In this document: positions 1-12,484 of the stretch, one piece after another
How the letters are laid out: each line of letters starts with the position of its first letter
Position numbering within the stretch: position 1 is the first letter of the stretch
NCBI RefSeq assembly: GCF_047663525.1
Contig: NC_092587.1
Span: 201,446,501-201,510,500 of the forward strand
Direction of reading: 5' to 3'
Length of the DNA: 64,000 nucleotides
Source of the DNA: Anas platyrhynchos
Taxonomy: Eukaryota > Chordata > Aves > Anseriformes > Anatidae
Made by a program: the position numbers and the translations under genes
The notes under the pieces: generated by a model
Told to the model about the DNA's origin: nothing
The model's input: the letters and a program-made list of their open reading frames with translations, nothing else
Databases searched by the model: none

Positions 1-3000
1 ATGGACACAGATTTCGTTGTCCTTTGTGCTGACACCGGAACTTGTCCAGCCCCTTGATGAGTTGGTTCAGGACACCAAAGTGGCAGGAAACTACTTCAGG
101 AAGAAATAAAATAAAATAAAGGAAGTGAAAGGTTTTTGGTGAGTTAGTGACATGGACTGGGTGATTGAGGATCATATGAGCATGAGAGCTGGCATCAAGA
201 ACAGGGTGGCATCATGAGGCCAGGGATTGATCAGGGCTGTATTAACCTGACTGGCTTCAATTGTCACAGAACAGGGAGCAGGGAGTTGGACTGCCACTGT
301 GGGTCAGAGCTACGTGGGTTGTGGATGGACACCCTTGGCTCAGCTCTGCCAACTGCTTCTTCCGACCTCCTCTTCCCACCTAATGGGGATGTTCACAGAA
401 TTACAGAATGGTTAAATCGGGTAATGTTGCCCAAAGGCTGCCAGCAGATCTGCGTTGTTCAACAGCGGTGAGACAAGTTACTGTTAAAAAGAATAAGCTA
501 ACCAAGCTATTTGGGACTGAAGTGGGCTGGGAGACAGCTCTACCAGCAGACAGGACAGTAAACTCCAGAGGAAGGACGGGGCAAGAGGCTTGATGGGCTG
601 GGTGCACAGGGTACACATAGCAAGAACTCCTCAGTCACAGCTGCTTACAGTATGCACACTAGTTTGTACCCTTAAAGAAGGCGTATATTTTAACATTAAA
701 TAAATAAATAAATAAAGAGACAGACCACTAGGTTACTTGATAAAAAATTATTCTTACAGGAAAGAAATAACAAGTCTCTTAAGTCTGGTGGAGAGACGTA
801 ACAAGAAGAGATGGCTAAGAGCTGGAGCCAGGCAAAATGCACAGGAGAAATAAGGCACAAGTGTTGAGCTGTGACAGTGATTAACCAGTGGAACAGACGA
901 GCAGGGGAAGCAGCAGATTTTCCATTTCTTCAAGTCTTCAGCTCAGGACTGGACGCCTTTGTGGAAAATCCTTCCAATAAACATGAGATTTTGGGCTCAG
1001 CACTAACTAGCTCAGTAAAATGCTGTTGTGCTTGTTAAACAGGAGGTCAAGCTAGATGATATAAAACCTCTCCTCATCTTAAAAATCCCTGAAGTAGATG
1101 AAACAGCTATTGAGCTCCACTATGGAAATGTTTAGGGGATGCATTCGTACTCTTTCCTTGTCGGTGTCTCATGGCAGTGTTTTGGAATACTGCAGCTGCT
1201 GATGACCCAATATCCAGGCCATCATCCCACTCCTGCTGAGCCCTCCTTTGGGTTCAGTCTGTCTGTCTGAAGCCCCTGAGCTGTAATTACCTCCAACTCA
1301 ACAATCTTTGTGTCTAATTCTGACTGTGCTATATAAAAGCAGAACTACAATAAAAAAAAAAAAAAGGTACACTTTAGTACCAAGTGGAAGGAAAGTAGAA
1401 AGAAGTATATTTACTTAGATGCAACAGATGCTACGTGTGAATGAAGGCTGAGTAAGAAGTTTTTCATGCAGTCTTCAATCTGCAATTTGCTCAGCAAGCC
1501 ATGTCAAAAGCTTTCTGAGTCTCTAAAATGCATGCGCAGAGCCCGATTCCTGTGTGCAATCTGAGTATTTGCATGAGACCATCATTTGGAAGAGTTGGCG
1601 TGTATGAATTCAGACTGTTTGTTCACTCAGCTACACAACTTAAAAGAAGGCCTTCATTTTGAAGCTGAATTAAAAAAAAAAAAAAAAAGGCTATACCTAT
1701 CATTACAATATTACAACACTGTTTTCATTCAAGAAAGAGCCACAGCAAACAGCCAAGCGTAACCCATAGCTCATGGACAGGATGTGAAGGCTCCACAGTT
1801 TTCAATATATATTATTGTTTTCTGCCAGTCAACTCTGTAAACCACTACCCAGCAGCAAGCCTGCATACTCACAGTAATTCTTCAGTTTCTCAAAGATTTA
1901 TCAGAAATATGTAGCTACCCAGAGCCCATATCTTACCTTGGCTATGAAGGTAAACGAAACAGGCCAATGAGACTTTCCCCTAATTCTGATGCTACGTAAT
2001 CTACTAGATTACTGTATTTTACTCTTAACTAATCCTGGTTAATTCTGTGCTTCCCCCATGTTGTCTGCCCTGCACCTGTAACACCCTTGTGTAGAAGAGA
2101 ATTCAAGGTGCCATTGGCCTCATTGGTCCTATATAGGATCGGTTCTGCCTCAAATGTCCCTGTCTTACTTTTCTCTAGCCTTAAAGGTCTCCGTACACAA
2201 TCCTTCCCAGCAATCTTTTCCTATTCATTATCTGTTTCTATAGTTTTCCTATATGTACACTAAATCTTCTTTACTGTAAAGTCCATTGCTTTTTGTCCCA
2301 TAGAAAAAATAAAATTATTCTTTTCAAAGGTCTTTCATTTCTTTCATGTCTATTACCACATTCTTCTCAGTTTCCTGTTGTTGAGGCTGAGAAGTTCCAG
2401 TTTGTTCCATTTTTCCATTGCAGGTCATGGTTTCAACCCTCTCACCATTTCTGCTGCTGCTTCTCTGGGCGCTCTTCGATTGACTCATATTGTTCTTGAG
2501 CTGTATTGCCTGAAACTGGATACACAGATGAGACCTTAGCTGCAGCAGATGACATTATTATTCAACTTTTCATCTGTTTTAATGCCTTTGATGTCCTTCC
2601 TGAAACCTGGTCTTTATATGTGTATTTTCTGTCCTGTGCTTTCACAGTTGAACATGTCTGCTTAAGTGTATTATCTCAAATTTATCTCCACTAAAACTCT
2701 ATTTTCAGACCCTTTTAGAAATATGTGAAAAGCTTTTCAAATCCTAATCCTATGCCTTAATGTATTTTTGGTCCCCTCCTACCTCTGTCATTTCCATGTG
2801 GAATGTGCCCTTCTTCCATTCTAGCAGCTAAGTTATTAACTAATAGATTAAAAAGGACTTCAAGCATGGGGAGTCCAGCGAGCAAGGAATGGTACAAAGC
2901 AACTGTGACAGCACTAGTCTGGCAGTACTCTACACAGAGATGCACTGAATTTGTCATCTCCATACCTTTTAAGGTCTTCATGTAGAAAAATGGCACGAAT

Positions 3001-6000
3001 TAATGTTGGGCCATGGTTTAACCCACTATTTTTGAAAGAATCATTAGTTAACATGGTATTTTCCATTTGACGCCTGCCTATATCAGCACAGCCTCAGCCC
3101 AACACAACTATTTGTGTAGTGAAGTGGTAAACCAGGCTTGGGGAAAACTAAAAGAGCACAGAGAGAAGTGTAGTCCAAGGCTAGGTGCATGCTCTGTGCT
3201 GGTTCACAGCGTGAGCTTGTGCTGACATGAGGAAAAGGACAGGAACATATGGCTGGGAGTGTTTAAGAAAAATTAAGCCCTTGTTGCTGCTCAGAGGAAT
3301 GACCCCACGCGCATTTCTGCTCGTCTTCTCTCTGATGCTGGGTGTAGTGCTTAACGCTACTTTGTTCTTTTTGGCTTGGTTAGCTCTTAATCTGATCGGA
3401 TCTGGCTGATCACACATCTAAATGGTCACTGATATTGGCTCAAGACCAGTATTGGATATGAAGGGTCCTAGAAAGTGGTTTCAAGATTGGTTTTCATCTA
3501 CCTAGAACGATGTTTTGTCCCAGAAAAGTGTCTCCTTTCCCAGGCCTTCCATCACCTTGCTGTGCTGCTGTGTGACTGATAAAAAGGACACACCAGCAGC
3601 AGTTACAGGGATGTTACCCCAGCGCCTCGCCTCCCTTAGCCAGCTATATCGCTAAGGGCCTTCCACCTGCAGCCCTGCTTTCCACCCCCAGCTCTCTATC
3701 TGCTCACCCGAGATATCTTGGCAATGTTTCCCAGAGCCTCTGGGGCTCTTTTCCTTGTTTTTCTCGTGCCGTTGTTCTTGTGCTCTGATTCTCATGACCT
3801 TGCACCTGCAAACCTCGATAGTTTTCTTTGCAGGTTCTCATGGGAAGCAAGTGCCACCAGCATGAGAATCACCCCCTTTCCTCCCTTTCCTCCCCTTTCC
3901 TAGCCGTTGGTTACAGCTTTTAGTTTACATTATATGGGCACAAAGCTTCACAACCCACCAGAATGCATCTCCTGTGATATGAGCAGCTACAAGCAATAGG
4001 GTTTGAGTGGGTCCCGATTAAAACAACTCCGTTATTATGGGAAAAGCATTATGCTGGGCAGGGGGCAGTATAGAAAGGAGTCCAGGAGAGGACACTGATC
4101 TGAGGACTCTCCCCACCCTTTTTTTCCCAGCTGCCCACTTGGAAGAGCTCTCCTTTCCCTTCTCTTCCTCTCTCTCTCCTATTTATTTTCACTGTTAGAT
4201 TCATTGTATGCACTGCTACCAAATCTTTGTGCATCCACACCCTATGTGCAACAGGGGAATGGCAGAGGGGGCAGGAATTCCCCAAGAGCCTCCTTGCTTT
4301 AGCAGCAACACTGTCTTAGACTGGCTTTGTGCATCCTACAGGTGCAGGCAGTTTAAATAAACAGAAATTGGGTTTGCAGAATCAGGATGGGGAGTGACAG
4401 TGGAACGGGAATATGTTTTCTGGTGGCAGTCTGCATCTGCATTGGGTTGGAATAGGGTGAAGCCATACTCCAAGTGGGAAGGAAAACCACTAATACCCAA
4501 GACTTTGTGAAGAGTTAAGAGTTTACATGAACTGGTGTGAGCAGATTACTCTTGATCTTACTGGTGTGACCAGAGGAACAGTTCAGGAACAGAAAGCTGC
4601 CAAGTAGATCCCTGGCCTGTGGGATGGGGTTTTGGGGAGAAGAAGGAGCAAGAACAAAGCCATGAGGTGATAGGATACAGGTGCTGCCCCAGCAGCTGCT
4701 GCTATGGCCTGCATGTCCTTCACACTGCTGGTAAATCTGTGCTTGTGACCTGTTACAAGGCTTCGTGGTTACTTTGGAGTTTTTCCAGTGCAACTACTGA
4801 AAAATTAAATTGAAATACGAGCTGAGAGAATAACTCATTTCTTTACATACAGATTAACCTTAGGTGTCAGGCCACTTTTTCCAAGCAAACAATCCCTGCC
4901 CCATGCGGCTAAAGAAAGCCTGATGTAGAAAGAATAATAAATGTGCCTCTGAGGCATTTCTAAATCGCCCGGTTTTGTTGCAGCTGAGCATTGCGCGGAT
5001 ATTTTAGCACTGCAAGTAGCTCCTGAGGATGATGCCAACACAGTCATCATGACTGAGTGCATTTCAGTGGAAAATAATTTGGGTTAAGTTTTGGGCGTGG
5101 CTATCTGAATAGAAAAATATTTAAGGGAAAGTGGATTGTCATGGTAAAGTGCACCAACAAACAGGGTGGGGCATGGGAGAAAAAGGCAAAAGTTACGTAT
5201 TAATGGGAAAAGGCAAAAGTCACATTTTGCAAAATTTTCTTCAATTATCCTGATATTTTTCACATCAGCTGCTCCTTTGCCAAGTGTGGCTTACACAGAA
5301 CAGATAGTGCAGCACAAACCCTGGGTCTGTACTGCCTTCCCATGGACCGGCTGTGTAACGGGGATGCTTTTTAGGACAATTCCTTGGTGTTATGGACAGA
5401 GCCAGGCCATAAGTACCCGACCCAAAAGGCACCAGGAGGGAATGGAAACATGGGGCTTCCCTGGATGGTGGTGACCTGTTGCGTCTTTCCCAAGTTGAGT
5501 GGAAATCTTGGTGGGGAGCATCCTTGTAGTGTTTTTTTGGGAAGATGTGGAAAAAATTTTAGGGAGGTAGCTCCACATATGTTCACTATGTAGACAGGGA
5601 AAGTGAAATGCAATTTATCTAAACTGTTTCCTATATTGGCCTTTCAGATTTTTTGTTGCTTTGGTGTTAGATTTATTATTTTACCATTTATGCTTATAGG
5701 AACAAGTTCTTGGATGGCCAAAAGGATGGACGCTAGCTCGTAGCATTTAGGACATTTTTAATTCTGATACAAAAGTACCATGCCAAACCAGCAGCTGAAT
5801 TCCTGTTGCTGGAGGTTGTATCGCTACTGGACCTTGACATGGAGCCAGTGCGGGCTGTAGATCCCCCCCATTCCTTCCACAAACTGGGGTCTCAAATACC
5901 TTTATAAATATTCTTCATATTCATATTCAGTTGAGAAGTGCCTTGCTGTCTGAGTGAGAGCTCCTTCACACAGAGAACAAGTTATTCTGGAAGAAAGGTT

Positions 6001-7779
6001 ATTTTAAACTAGACTAAAGGCTCTGGTCACATGAGCTGTGGGTCCGTGAGGATTTATTTGGTGACGATACTGGCTTAAGCAATCCTGGCTTTTTTCCTCC
6101 CATTTTCCTCTCTTCCCACCAGTCGTCCTTGTGCCACTCCCCGCGCTGTGCCAGCAGAACTGTTTGTGTAGCTACACGGTGAAAAAACAAGGGGACCAAT
6201 CCAATACATCTAGACAAAATGGAGAAATACTCTTTGTTTTCTTGAGCCCGACTGCTCGGCCTGTGTGATTCATTGCACAACTACACAGATTGCTCAGCGG
6301 CGCAGACGAGGAGGGCAGGTGGAAGCAGAAGAAATTCGCTGGGTGGGCAGAGATGGGATGCTCAGTGCTCCGAGATGCTCAGTGCCTGAGCAGCACCGGT
6401 GCTGGCGGTGAAACCCCAGATTGTTTAGGATTTACTGTTGCTTACTGCTTGCTGGATTTACTGCCAGCATGGCAGCAGAGTTGTTAAAGTAGCACAGATA
6501 GTCTTGGGTCAAACGTTTCAGCCTCGAGTAAACCACGAGCACACAGTGAGGTTTTGGGAGACTGCTGAGCTGTAGCTCCCCACCACCATCAGGAGGGGAT
6601 CTTCTTTCTCTGCTGTCTTTCATCCCTGCCTGCAGCTTCCAGCCTTCCCTTGCACCACTTCAGGTGGTCAGCAGAGACTTTGCACAAGTCTGATCTTCAT
6701 TAGCTAAGCAGAAAGATCGAGTTACTTCGTGCTTGAGCAGTTTTCTCCTGGGTTAGCAAGCTGAACTGCCTCATTGAAAGCCTTTTGAAAAAGCAAATAC
6801 CAGGGAAGAAAAATGGTGGAAAACCAGAGCTAGGAGCACAGAGACAGTTTAGAAATGGGGGTGGGTGAGACAGCCTTCTTTTAGCGGCGCTGAGCTGTTA
6901 GATCAAGTCGGCTGTCTCATCGTCTGATTCAGATACACCTTCCACTTTCACGCAGGTCGTTAGCTCGAGCAGAAGAATAAAATACATGGCTTCTATCCAT
7001 ACCATCCGAAACTTCTGCCGCAAGATTTAAGCGTGTGAGCTGTACCCTGCTTGCAGAGCATGAGTCAGCTGAAGGTTTGACCCATTAATCTTTCAGAAGT
7101 GAGAGGGGAAAAACACCACAGCCTTTGCTGGCCGTTGCGTTTCCATTATGCAAAGGGGACGCTATGGGTTTCTGGGCGAATGTGTTTTCATTCCTCTCCA
7201 AATATGCTGTTTTCATAAGGCATGAAATATGACTTTAGCTGTCAGATGTACAAACTCCACTGGTGTTTGAAAATCCAGCTGTGTTTTCAGATTCTTAACA
7301 AAAAAATAGCAGTAAAACGACCTCTGTAATTGGAGCTTAACTGACAGGGCTCTTGACAATACGTGAGGCAGAACAGAATCCACCTCAGTTGCCATGGCTA
7401 TGTTTTCCCATCGAGCTAACAAAATTAAAAATTTACTTTTGCCAGTTAATTCAGCCATTCTTACCAATAAGCCCATGAAAACCTGTTAATATCAGAAAGA
7501 AGGAACGCTTTCGCACAGCAGATGGACAATTCAGAAGCAAGGTTATCTCTGCACATAGGTAAAGTAACTGTGACCGAGGGCAGCACAATATTTGTGGCAG
7601 CACAAAGGCCAGGGCCCACTGTCAATTCCAGAGCTCCAAAAAGCCAGGCCCACAGCTGCTCCACTGAGCAATGGTGGAGGTTTGGAGGCCAGGTACAGCC
7701 TGGGGAAAATACCTCCGCAAGAGGCATGAGCAAGAAAATTAGTAGAAACAGGAGTGAAGCTGTACCCAGCACAGGGAGC
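1..7779. other. Gene-free stretch, no recognised gene
   Basis: I found no exon with both splice sites and a recognisable product on either strand. The stretch holds A-rich runs near 1350 and 1670, an AAAT microsatellite near 700, and many short open frames with no family signature. It is AT-rich intergenic sequence upstream of EED. A short hydrophobic frame near 3300-3408 is discussed among the findings. Confidence 0.5.
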
Positions 7780-8039
7780 ACAAAAGCAAACTGGATGTAC
7801 AGAAGTCCACAAGATCAGATGGGATGCAACAAAGCTGCTGGAGGAGCTGGCCAGCATCGTTGCAAGGCCACTCCCTATCACCTTTGAAAGGTTAGGGTGA
7901 TCTGGGGAGGTTGATGATGAAATGGTTAAGGATCACTCCTATCTTTAAGGATGGCAAGAAGAAATACTCAGGGAGCAATAGGCCAGTCTGCCTAACTTTA
8001 GTCCTTGGGAAGGTGGTGGAGCAAATCCTCCTGAAGGAT
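7780..8039 (+). mobile_element. Older CR1 LINE, 5' segment (reverse transcriptase part)
   Basis: In the + direction this reads as decayed CR1 ORF2. It carries the stretch that precedes the reverse transcriptase palm, with recognisable words such as PIFKDGKKK and [19 protein letters not shown] near 7935-8036. The reading stops at GAT (8037-8039) and resumes after the younger CR1, at 8822. The 5' boundary is approximate because the copy is old and truncated. Confidence 0.65.
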
Positions 8040-8821
8040 TTGCCCCAGGACCCTTCGGGTCCTGCACCTGGGGCACAATAACCCCACACAGAGCTACAGG
8101 CTGGGAGACGAGTGGTTGGAGAGCTGCCAGGCAGAGAAGGACCTGGGAGTGATGGTGGACAGTCGGCTGAATATGAGCCAGCAGTGTGCTCAGGTGGCCA
8201 AGAAGGCCAACGGCATCCTGGCTTGTATCAGAAACAGTGTGACCAGCAGGGCTAGGGAGGTGATCGTCCCCCTGTACTCGGCTCTGGTGAGGCCGCACCT
8301 CGAGTACTGTGTTCAGTTTTGGGCCCCTCGCTACAAGAAGGACATCGAGGTGCTTGAGCGGGTCCAAAGAAGGGCGACGAAGCTGGTGAGGGGCCTGGAG
8401 AACAAGTCCTATGAGGAGCGGCTGAGGGAGCTGGGCTTGTTCAGCCTGGAGAAGAGGAGGCTCAGGGGCGACCTTATCGCTCTCTACAGATACCTTAAAG
8501 GAGGCTGTAGTGAGGTGGGGCTTGGCCTGTTCTCCCACGTGCCTGGTGACAGGACAAGGGGGAATGGGCTTAAGTTGTGCCAGGGGAGTTTTAGGTTAGA
8601 TGTTAGGAAGAACTTCTTTACCAAAAGGGTTGTTAGGCATTGGGATGGGCTGCCCAGGGAAGTGGTGGAGTCATCATCCCTGGAAGTCTTCAAAAGACGT
8701 TTAGATGTAGAGCTTAGGGATATGGTTTAGTGGGGACTGTTAGCGTTAGGTCAGAGGTTGGACTCCATGATCTTGAGGTCTCTTCCAACCTAGAAATTCT
8801 GTGATTCTGTGAAATTCTGTG
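8040..8821 (+). mobile_element. Younger CR1 LINE inserted into the older CR1
   Basis: A 5'-truncated CR1 in sense orientation. It starts inside ORF2, keeps an open C-terminal reading frame (8116-8730), and ends with the CR1 3' tail and ATTCTGTG-type repeats. Its flanks share GAT (8037-8039 and 8822-8824). The older CR1 reading continues on both sides, so this copy landed later. Confidence 0.75.
8116..8730 (+). pseudogene. CR1 ORF2 C-terminal fragment (204 codons open)
   Basis: This is the C-terminal end of CR1 ORF2p, downstream of the reverse transcriptase palm. Recognisable stations are [70 protein letters not shown] and the closing [19 protein letters not shown]. The endonuclease and the catalytic palm motifs are absent, so no active enzyme can be made. 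The long open frame means a fairly young copy. The initiator Met is simply the first ATG in the fragment and is not a real start. It has no link to the neighbouring genes. Confidence 0.85.
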
Positions 8822-9829
8822 GATGCCATGCCCAAGCCCAGGAAGGACAAGAAGGTAATTGTGAGCAGCCAGCATGGATTTACCAGGGCAAATTGATTGC
8901 TTTCTAAGATGGGATGATAAATAAAAGACCATTTAATGTCTTTTATTGATGACCTGGATAATGGGATCATAGAATCCTAAAATCATTAAGGTTGGAAAAG
9001 ACCCCATGTCCCTAAGCACCATGTCCAACCTTTCCTTGAACACCCCAAGTGATGGGGGACAATAACAGTAAATTTGTGGGCAATACTAAACTGGGGATGA
9101 ATGACTTGAGGTCAGGGCTTGAGGTCAGGGCTTCTCTGAAGAGGGTCCTAGACAGGTTGGAGAAATGGATTCACAGGAATCTAATGCAGTTCATCAAAGG
9201 CACCCCAATAATATTCTGCACCAGGGGAGGAATAGCCTTATGCAAGAGTAAAGGTTAGGGGCCATCAAAGGAGCTCAGCAGAGAAAGACTGGGAGGTCCT
9301 GGTGGACAGCAAGCGGAACGTGAATCAGCAGCGTGCCCTTGCAGCAGAGAAGGTTAACCAAAACCTGTTATTAGCAAAAGTGGAGCCAGCAAGTTGAAGG
9401 AAGTGGTTCTTCTGTGTTTGGTATTTGGAGACTACATCTTAGAAATGTCTAGTGTTGAACTCCCTAACAAGAGCTTGAGTACAAGAAAGATACTGATATA
9501 ATGGGTTGAGCCCTGTGGAGATCCACCAAGCTGGCTAGAGGACTGGAGATCATGATGTATGTAGAGAAACTGAAAGAACTGGGTCTGTTCAGCCTTAAAA
9601 CAAAGGTAAAGAGACAGCTTATTGCTTCCTACAGCTAACATAATGACACGAAGAATAGATGTGCACAGGAAAAGGAAGAGGCAAGAGACACAAACTGGGA
9701 TATGGGAATTTGTAAATGGACTCGTTGAGGCCTTCAGCAACCTGCTTAATTGGCCCCACTTTGACCAAAGGCTGGACTACATGACCTTTGGAGGTCCCTG
9801 CTGACCCACATGGTCCTGTGATTCTGTGA
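8822..9829 (+). mobile_element. Older CR1 LINE, 3' segment
   Basis: Continuation of the copy that begins near 7780. It resumes at GATGCCATG and reaches the reverse transcriptase word SQHGFTRAN near 8865. It continues through decayed ORF2 C-terminal sequence (near 9545-9610) to a CR1 tail ending in ATTCTGTG at 9821-9828. Stops and frameshifts are frequent. It is interrupted by an antisense CR1 fragment near 8962-9056. Confidence 0.65.
8962..9056 (-). mobile_element. Short CR1 3'-end fragment nested antisense in older CR1
   Basis: The + strand reads as the reverse complement of a CR1 3' end (ATCATAGAATCC, then AAGGTTGGAAAAGACC, then CCTTTCCTTGAACACC). It splits the older sense CR1 between GATGACCTGGAT and GGGGACAATAACAG. 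Both edges carry ATGGG, a possible target duplication. Confidence 0.7.
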
Positions 9830-11861
9830 AGAAATACAGCTTGAAGAGGATGAATGAAAGGAGTGAGTCTGATTTACTTTCTCCCACACATATAGAAAGT
9901 ATTTCAGTGTCCCTGTATGATCCAGAAATATTCTGGTATGTTGAAAAAAAAACACCACCTTCCAATCTGTTGAACACCCCATGACTAGGATTTTTTTTTT
10001 TTAACATTTACTATTGCAGTCCTTTTAGAAGTCACATTTGGCAAAATCCTCTTATACATATCAAATCTATTCCTCCCCAGTACACACTGTGTGCTCATAA
10101 AACACCACTAAATCATCATTAATTGAAACAGACTGCAGATTTCTTTTTAATATAATTGTTCTCCCATTTTCCTCTATACGCTATTTCAAGGGCCCTATTA
10201 CTTCTTAGTTAATCAATGTATGTTATATAAAAGAGTCACAGTACCACAGTAATTAAACAAATCAAGAAACATAGTGCATATATTTTCATAATCCCCCCCA
10301 TCACTTGCCATGATATGCGAAAGTCTACTTCCATCACACAGCTGAGAAACTGAGGTACAGAAAAGCTCAGAGGATTTCCAAAGAGAATCCTAACAGAGCA
10401 CACATTTAAGCATGTTCTGTGATCTTTCAAGCCAGTGTTTAACCACAAGATAATTCTTTAAATAGATGCCTGATGAAGTGTACTATGACTTTTGGAAACT
10501 CATCTCCCCTGGTGTACTGGCTCTTCATGCCTTCTGAAATAGTAAAAAACAGAAAAAAAGGCAAGTGGTTTGGGCTAAGAACCAGGCAGAGAGGCCAGCA
10601 GGACTGTAACTAGTAAAAGAAGTCCTCTAGCACCCAGATGGGAGAAGGCAGAGACCAGTTTCGGCCCAGCGAGTTGGCGATGGAGACGGAATGGTTTTAC
10701 TGGCTGATTCTGGGTGTGGGTGGAGAAGTTTCCTGTGTGCAGACCAAGAATCATAGGTTGGCTGGGGCTTTCGCTCCCCTTATGTTTTGGATGAGCCACT
10801 GCAAGGTGGCGGAGCTGGGTGTGTGGCCATCTGGAGGATGTCGGTTGACAGCTGCAAAATGCAGAGGAGTTGTCTTCTCTCCATTAGCTCAAGGGCACCC
10901 ATGGTGAGAAGCTGAAACCCTCCACTGCTGAAAACTTAGTGTCTTTTTTCCACAGGTCTGCAGCACAGTCGTGATTTAGTCTTAATTAAGATGCCAATCT
11001 AAAAATATCCTGTCATATTCGTTTTTTTTTTTTTTAAATTATGGCAGGATATTTTTAGATTGGCATCTCAAGTCTGCTCATTCTTCGTATATGTCCCCAC
11101 AAAGGTATAAACCACTTTTATCACAACCTTGATCTTGGAGCACAAATCTGAGCAGTTGTGAGCTCCCAGAGCTTTTATTAGTTGCGATCTACAACCTTTT
11201 GCTATATATTATGCACTGCTTCGGCAGAGCCTACGGTTCTGCAGCAGAAAAGAGAGGCTATTGCTAAAAACAGCATAGCATACACATCAGTTTAAGCTTC
11301 CTCTCTTCCTTCTTATCTCTGAAGTTTATGCCAGATTAAAGTTTAGATAAGGCAGGCTCACCTCTGTCACTGCCCTCCAAGAAACCACTTTGCGAGACTG
11401 GAATGTCTCCCCCAGGGAGGAAAGACTTGTTTCTGCCCACACAAGAAAAGCAGATAAGACTTTGTGCCTGTGGGCAGAATACTTTCCCCCTTTGGTAGTG
11501 ATTTTTTAATTTTTATTTTATTTTTTATTTTTTTTACAGTTCATAATTATCATGACTCAGGGACCTGCAGTTTTAGAGATTAATAAATTAAAATCTGGCA
11601 ACTGCAGCATTTTATCTACAGCCGTGGTAGAAGTTTGCTGGAGAGCAGAGGGCCGGGTGGGTTTTGGACAGGATTTTATTGCTGTATTTCAGCTCTGCCT
11701 GAGGTGACAAGGCAGGTGCCAGGGCTTGCCAGCTGCCTCATATGCTCACTTTGTGGGGCTCTTTGGAGAGCAAAAGAAGCAAAAAAAAAACACGCTTCAT
11801 GCACATTAAAAGGCACTCAAGGGCAGCACAAGGATGGACAGAGGGATCGCTGACTTGGCAC
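9830..11861. other. Gene-free stretch upstream of EED
   Basis: No coding exon is supported. It contains a 28-bp inverted repeat (10989-11068, separate entry), a T/A-rich block near 11505-11540, and otherwise unremarkable AT-rich DNA. Short open frames are scattered on both strands without splice support. Confidence 0.5.
10989..11068. repeat. 28-bp inverted repeat with T-rich 24-nt loop
   Basis: The left arm 10989-11016 starts AGATGCCAATCTAAAAATAT. The right arm 11041-11068 is its reverse complement over all 28 positions except one, where left T faces right G (a wobble in RNA). The loop, 11017-11040, contains a run of 14 T. Confidence 0.9.
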
Positions 11862-12272
11862 ACAAGTCCTGTGAGGAGCGGCTGAGGGAACTGGGGGTGT
11901 TTGGTCTGGAGAAGAGGAGGCTCAGGGCAGACAACATTGCTTTCTGCAACTGCCTGAAAATAAGGTGTGGGGAGCTGGGCTCCTCTGCTTATAGGTAATC
12001 AGTGATAGGACCAGAGGAAATGGCCTCAAGTTGCATCAGGGGAGGTTCAGGTTGGAAATGAGGAGACATTTCTGCTCAGAAAGAGCAGTCAGACATTGGG
12101 ACAGGTTGCCCCGGGGAGATGGTGGGGTCACCATCCCTGGGGGTGTTCAAGGAAAAGCTGGATGTGGTGTTTAGGGACATGGTTTAGTGGGTGATATTGG
12201 TGGTAGGGGGCTGGTTGGACCAGATGATCTTGGAGGGCTTTTCCAACCCTGATGATTCTGGGATTGTGTGAC
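11862..12272 (+). mobile_element. CR1 LINE fragment just upstream of the EED promoter
   Basis: Sense CR1 sequence beginning at the ORF2 C-terminus (tgtgaggagcggctgaggg, ctggagaagaggaggctcag) and ending in the usual tail (ttggaccagatgatcttgg, then ttccaaccctgatgattct). It ends about 340 bp before the EED start codon, at the edge of the CpG island. It is non-functional. Confidence 0.85.
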
Positions 12273-12295
12273 AGAGGGACTGTAGGAGAACACCT

Positions 12296-12331
12296 CACAC
12301 ACAAACACACTCACACACACACTCAGACAGC
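12296..12331. repeat. Imperfect CA-rich microsatellite
   Basis: Interrupted CA repeats (acacacaaacacactcac and similar) lie directly after the CR1 3' end. This is the usual place for a simple repeat grown from a retrotransposon tail. Confidence 0.75.
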
Positions 12332-12484
12332 CAAGCTTGCCACGGGGCCTCACAGCCCACTTACACCATCTGACAAGCAACAATATAAAACACCAGCACG
12401 CCTCTGTACAGTTAAAACCGCCTTTATTTAACCCCGACCTCCACCAACTCCCCCATCCCCTCAGCGCCGCGCGGGAAAGGCCCT

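Noticed and set aside
7461-7781. Membrane-like minus-strand open frame of 106 codons
   Set aside because: No splice sites or family match, and the opposite strand is equally open; probably chance near old repeat sequence.
7945-8538. 197-codon minus-strand open frame
   Set aside because: It is the antisense shadow of the CR1 ORF2 remnant, which matches CR1 clearly on the + strand.
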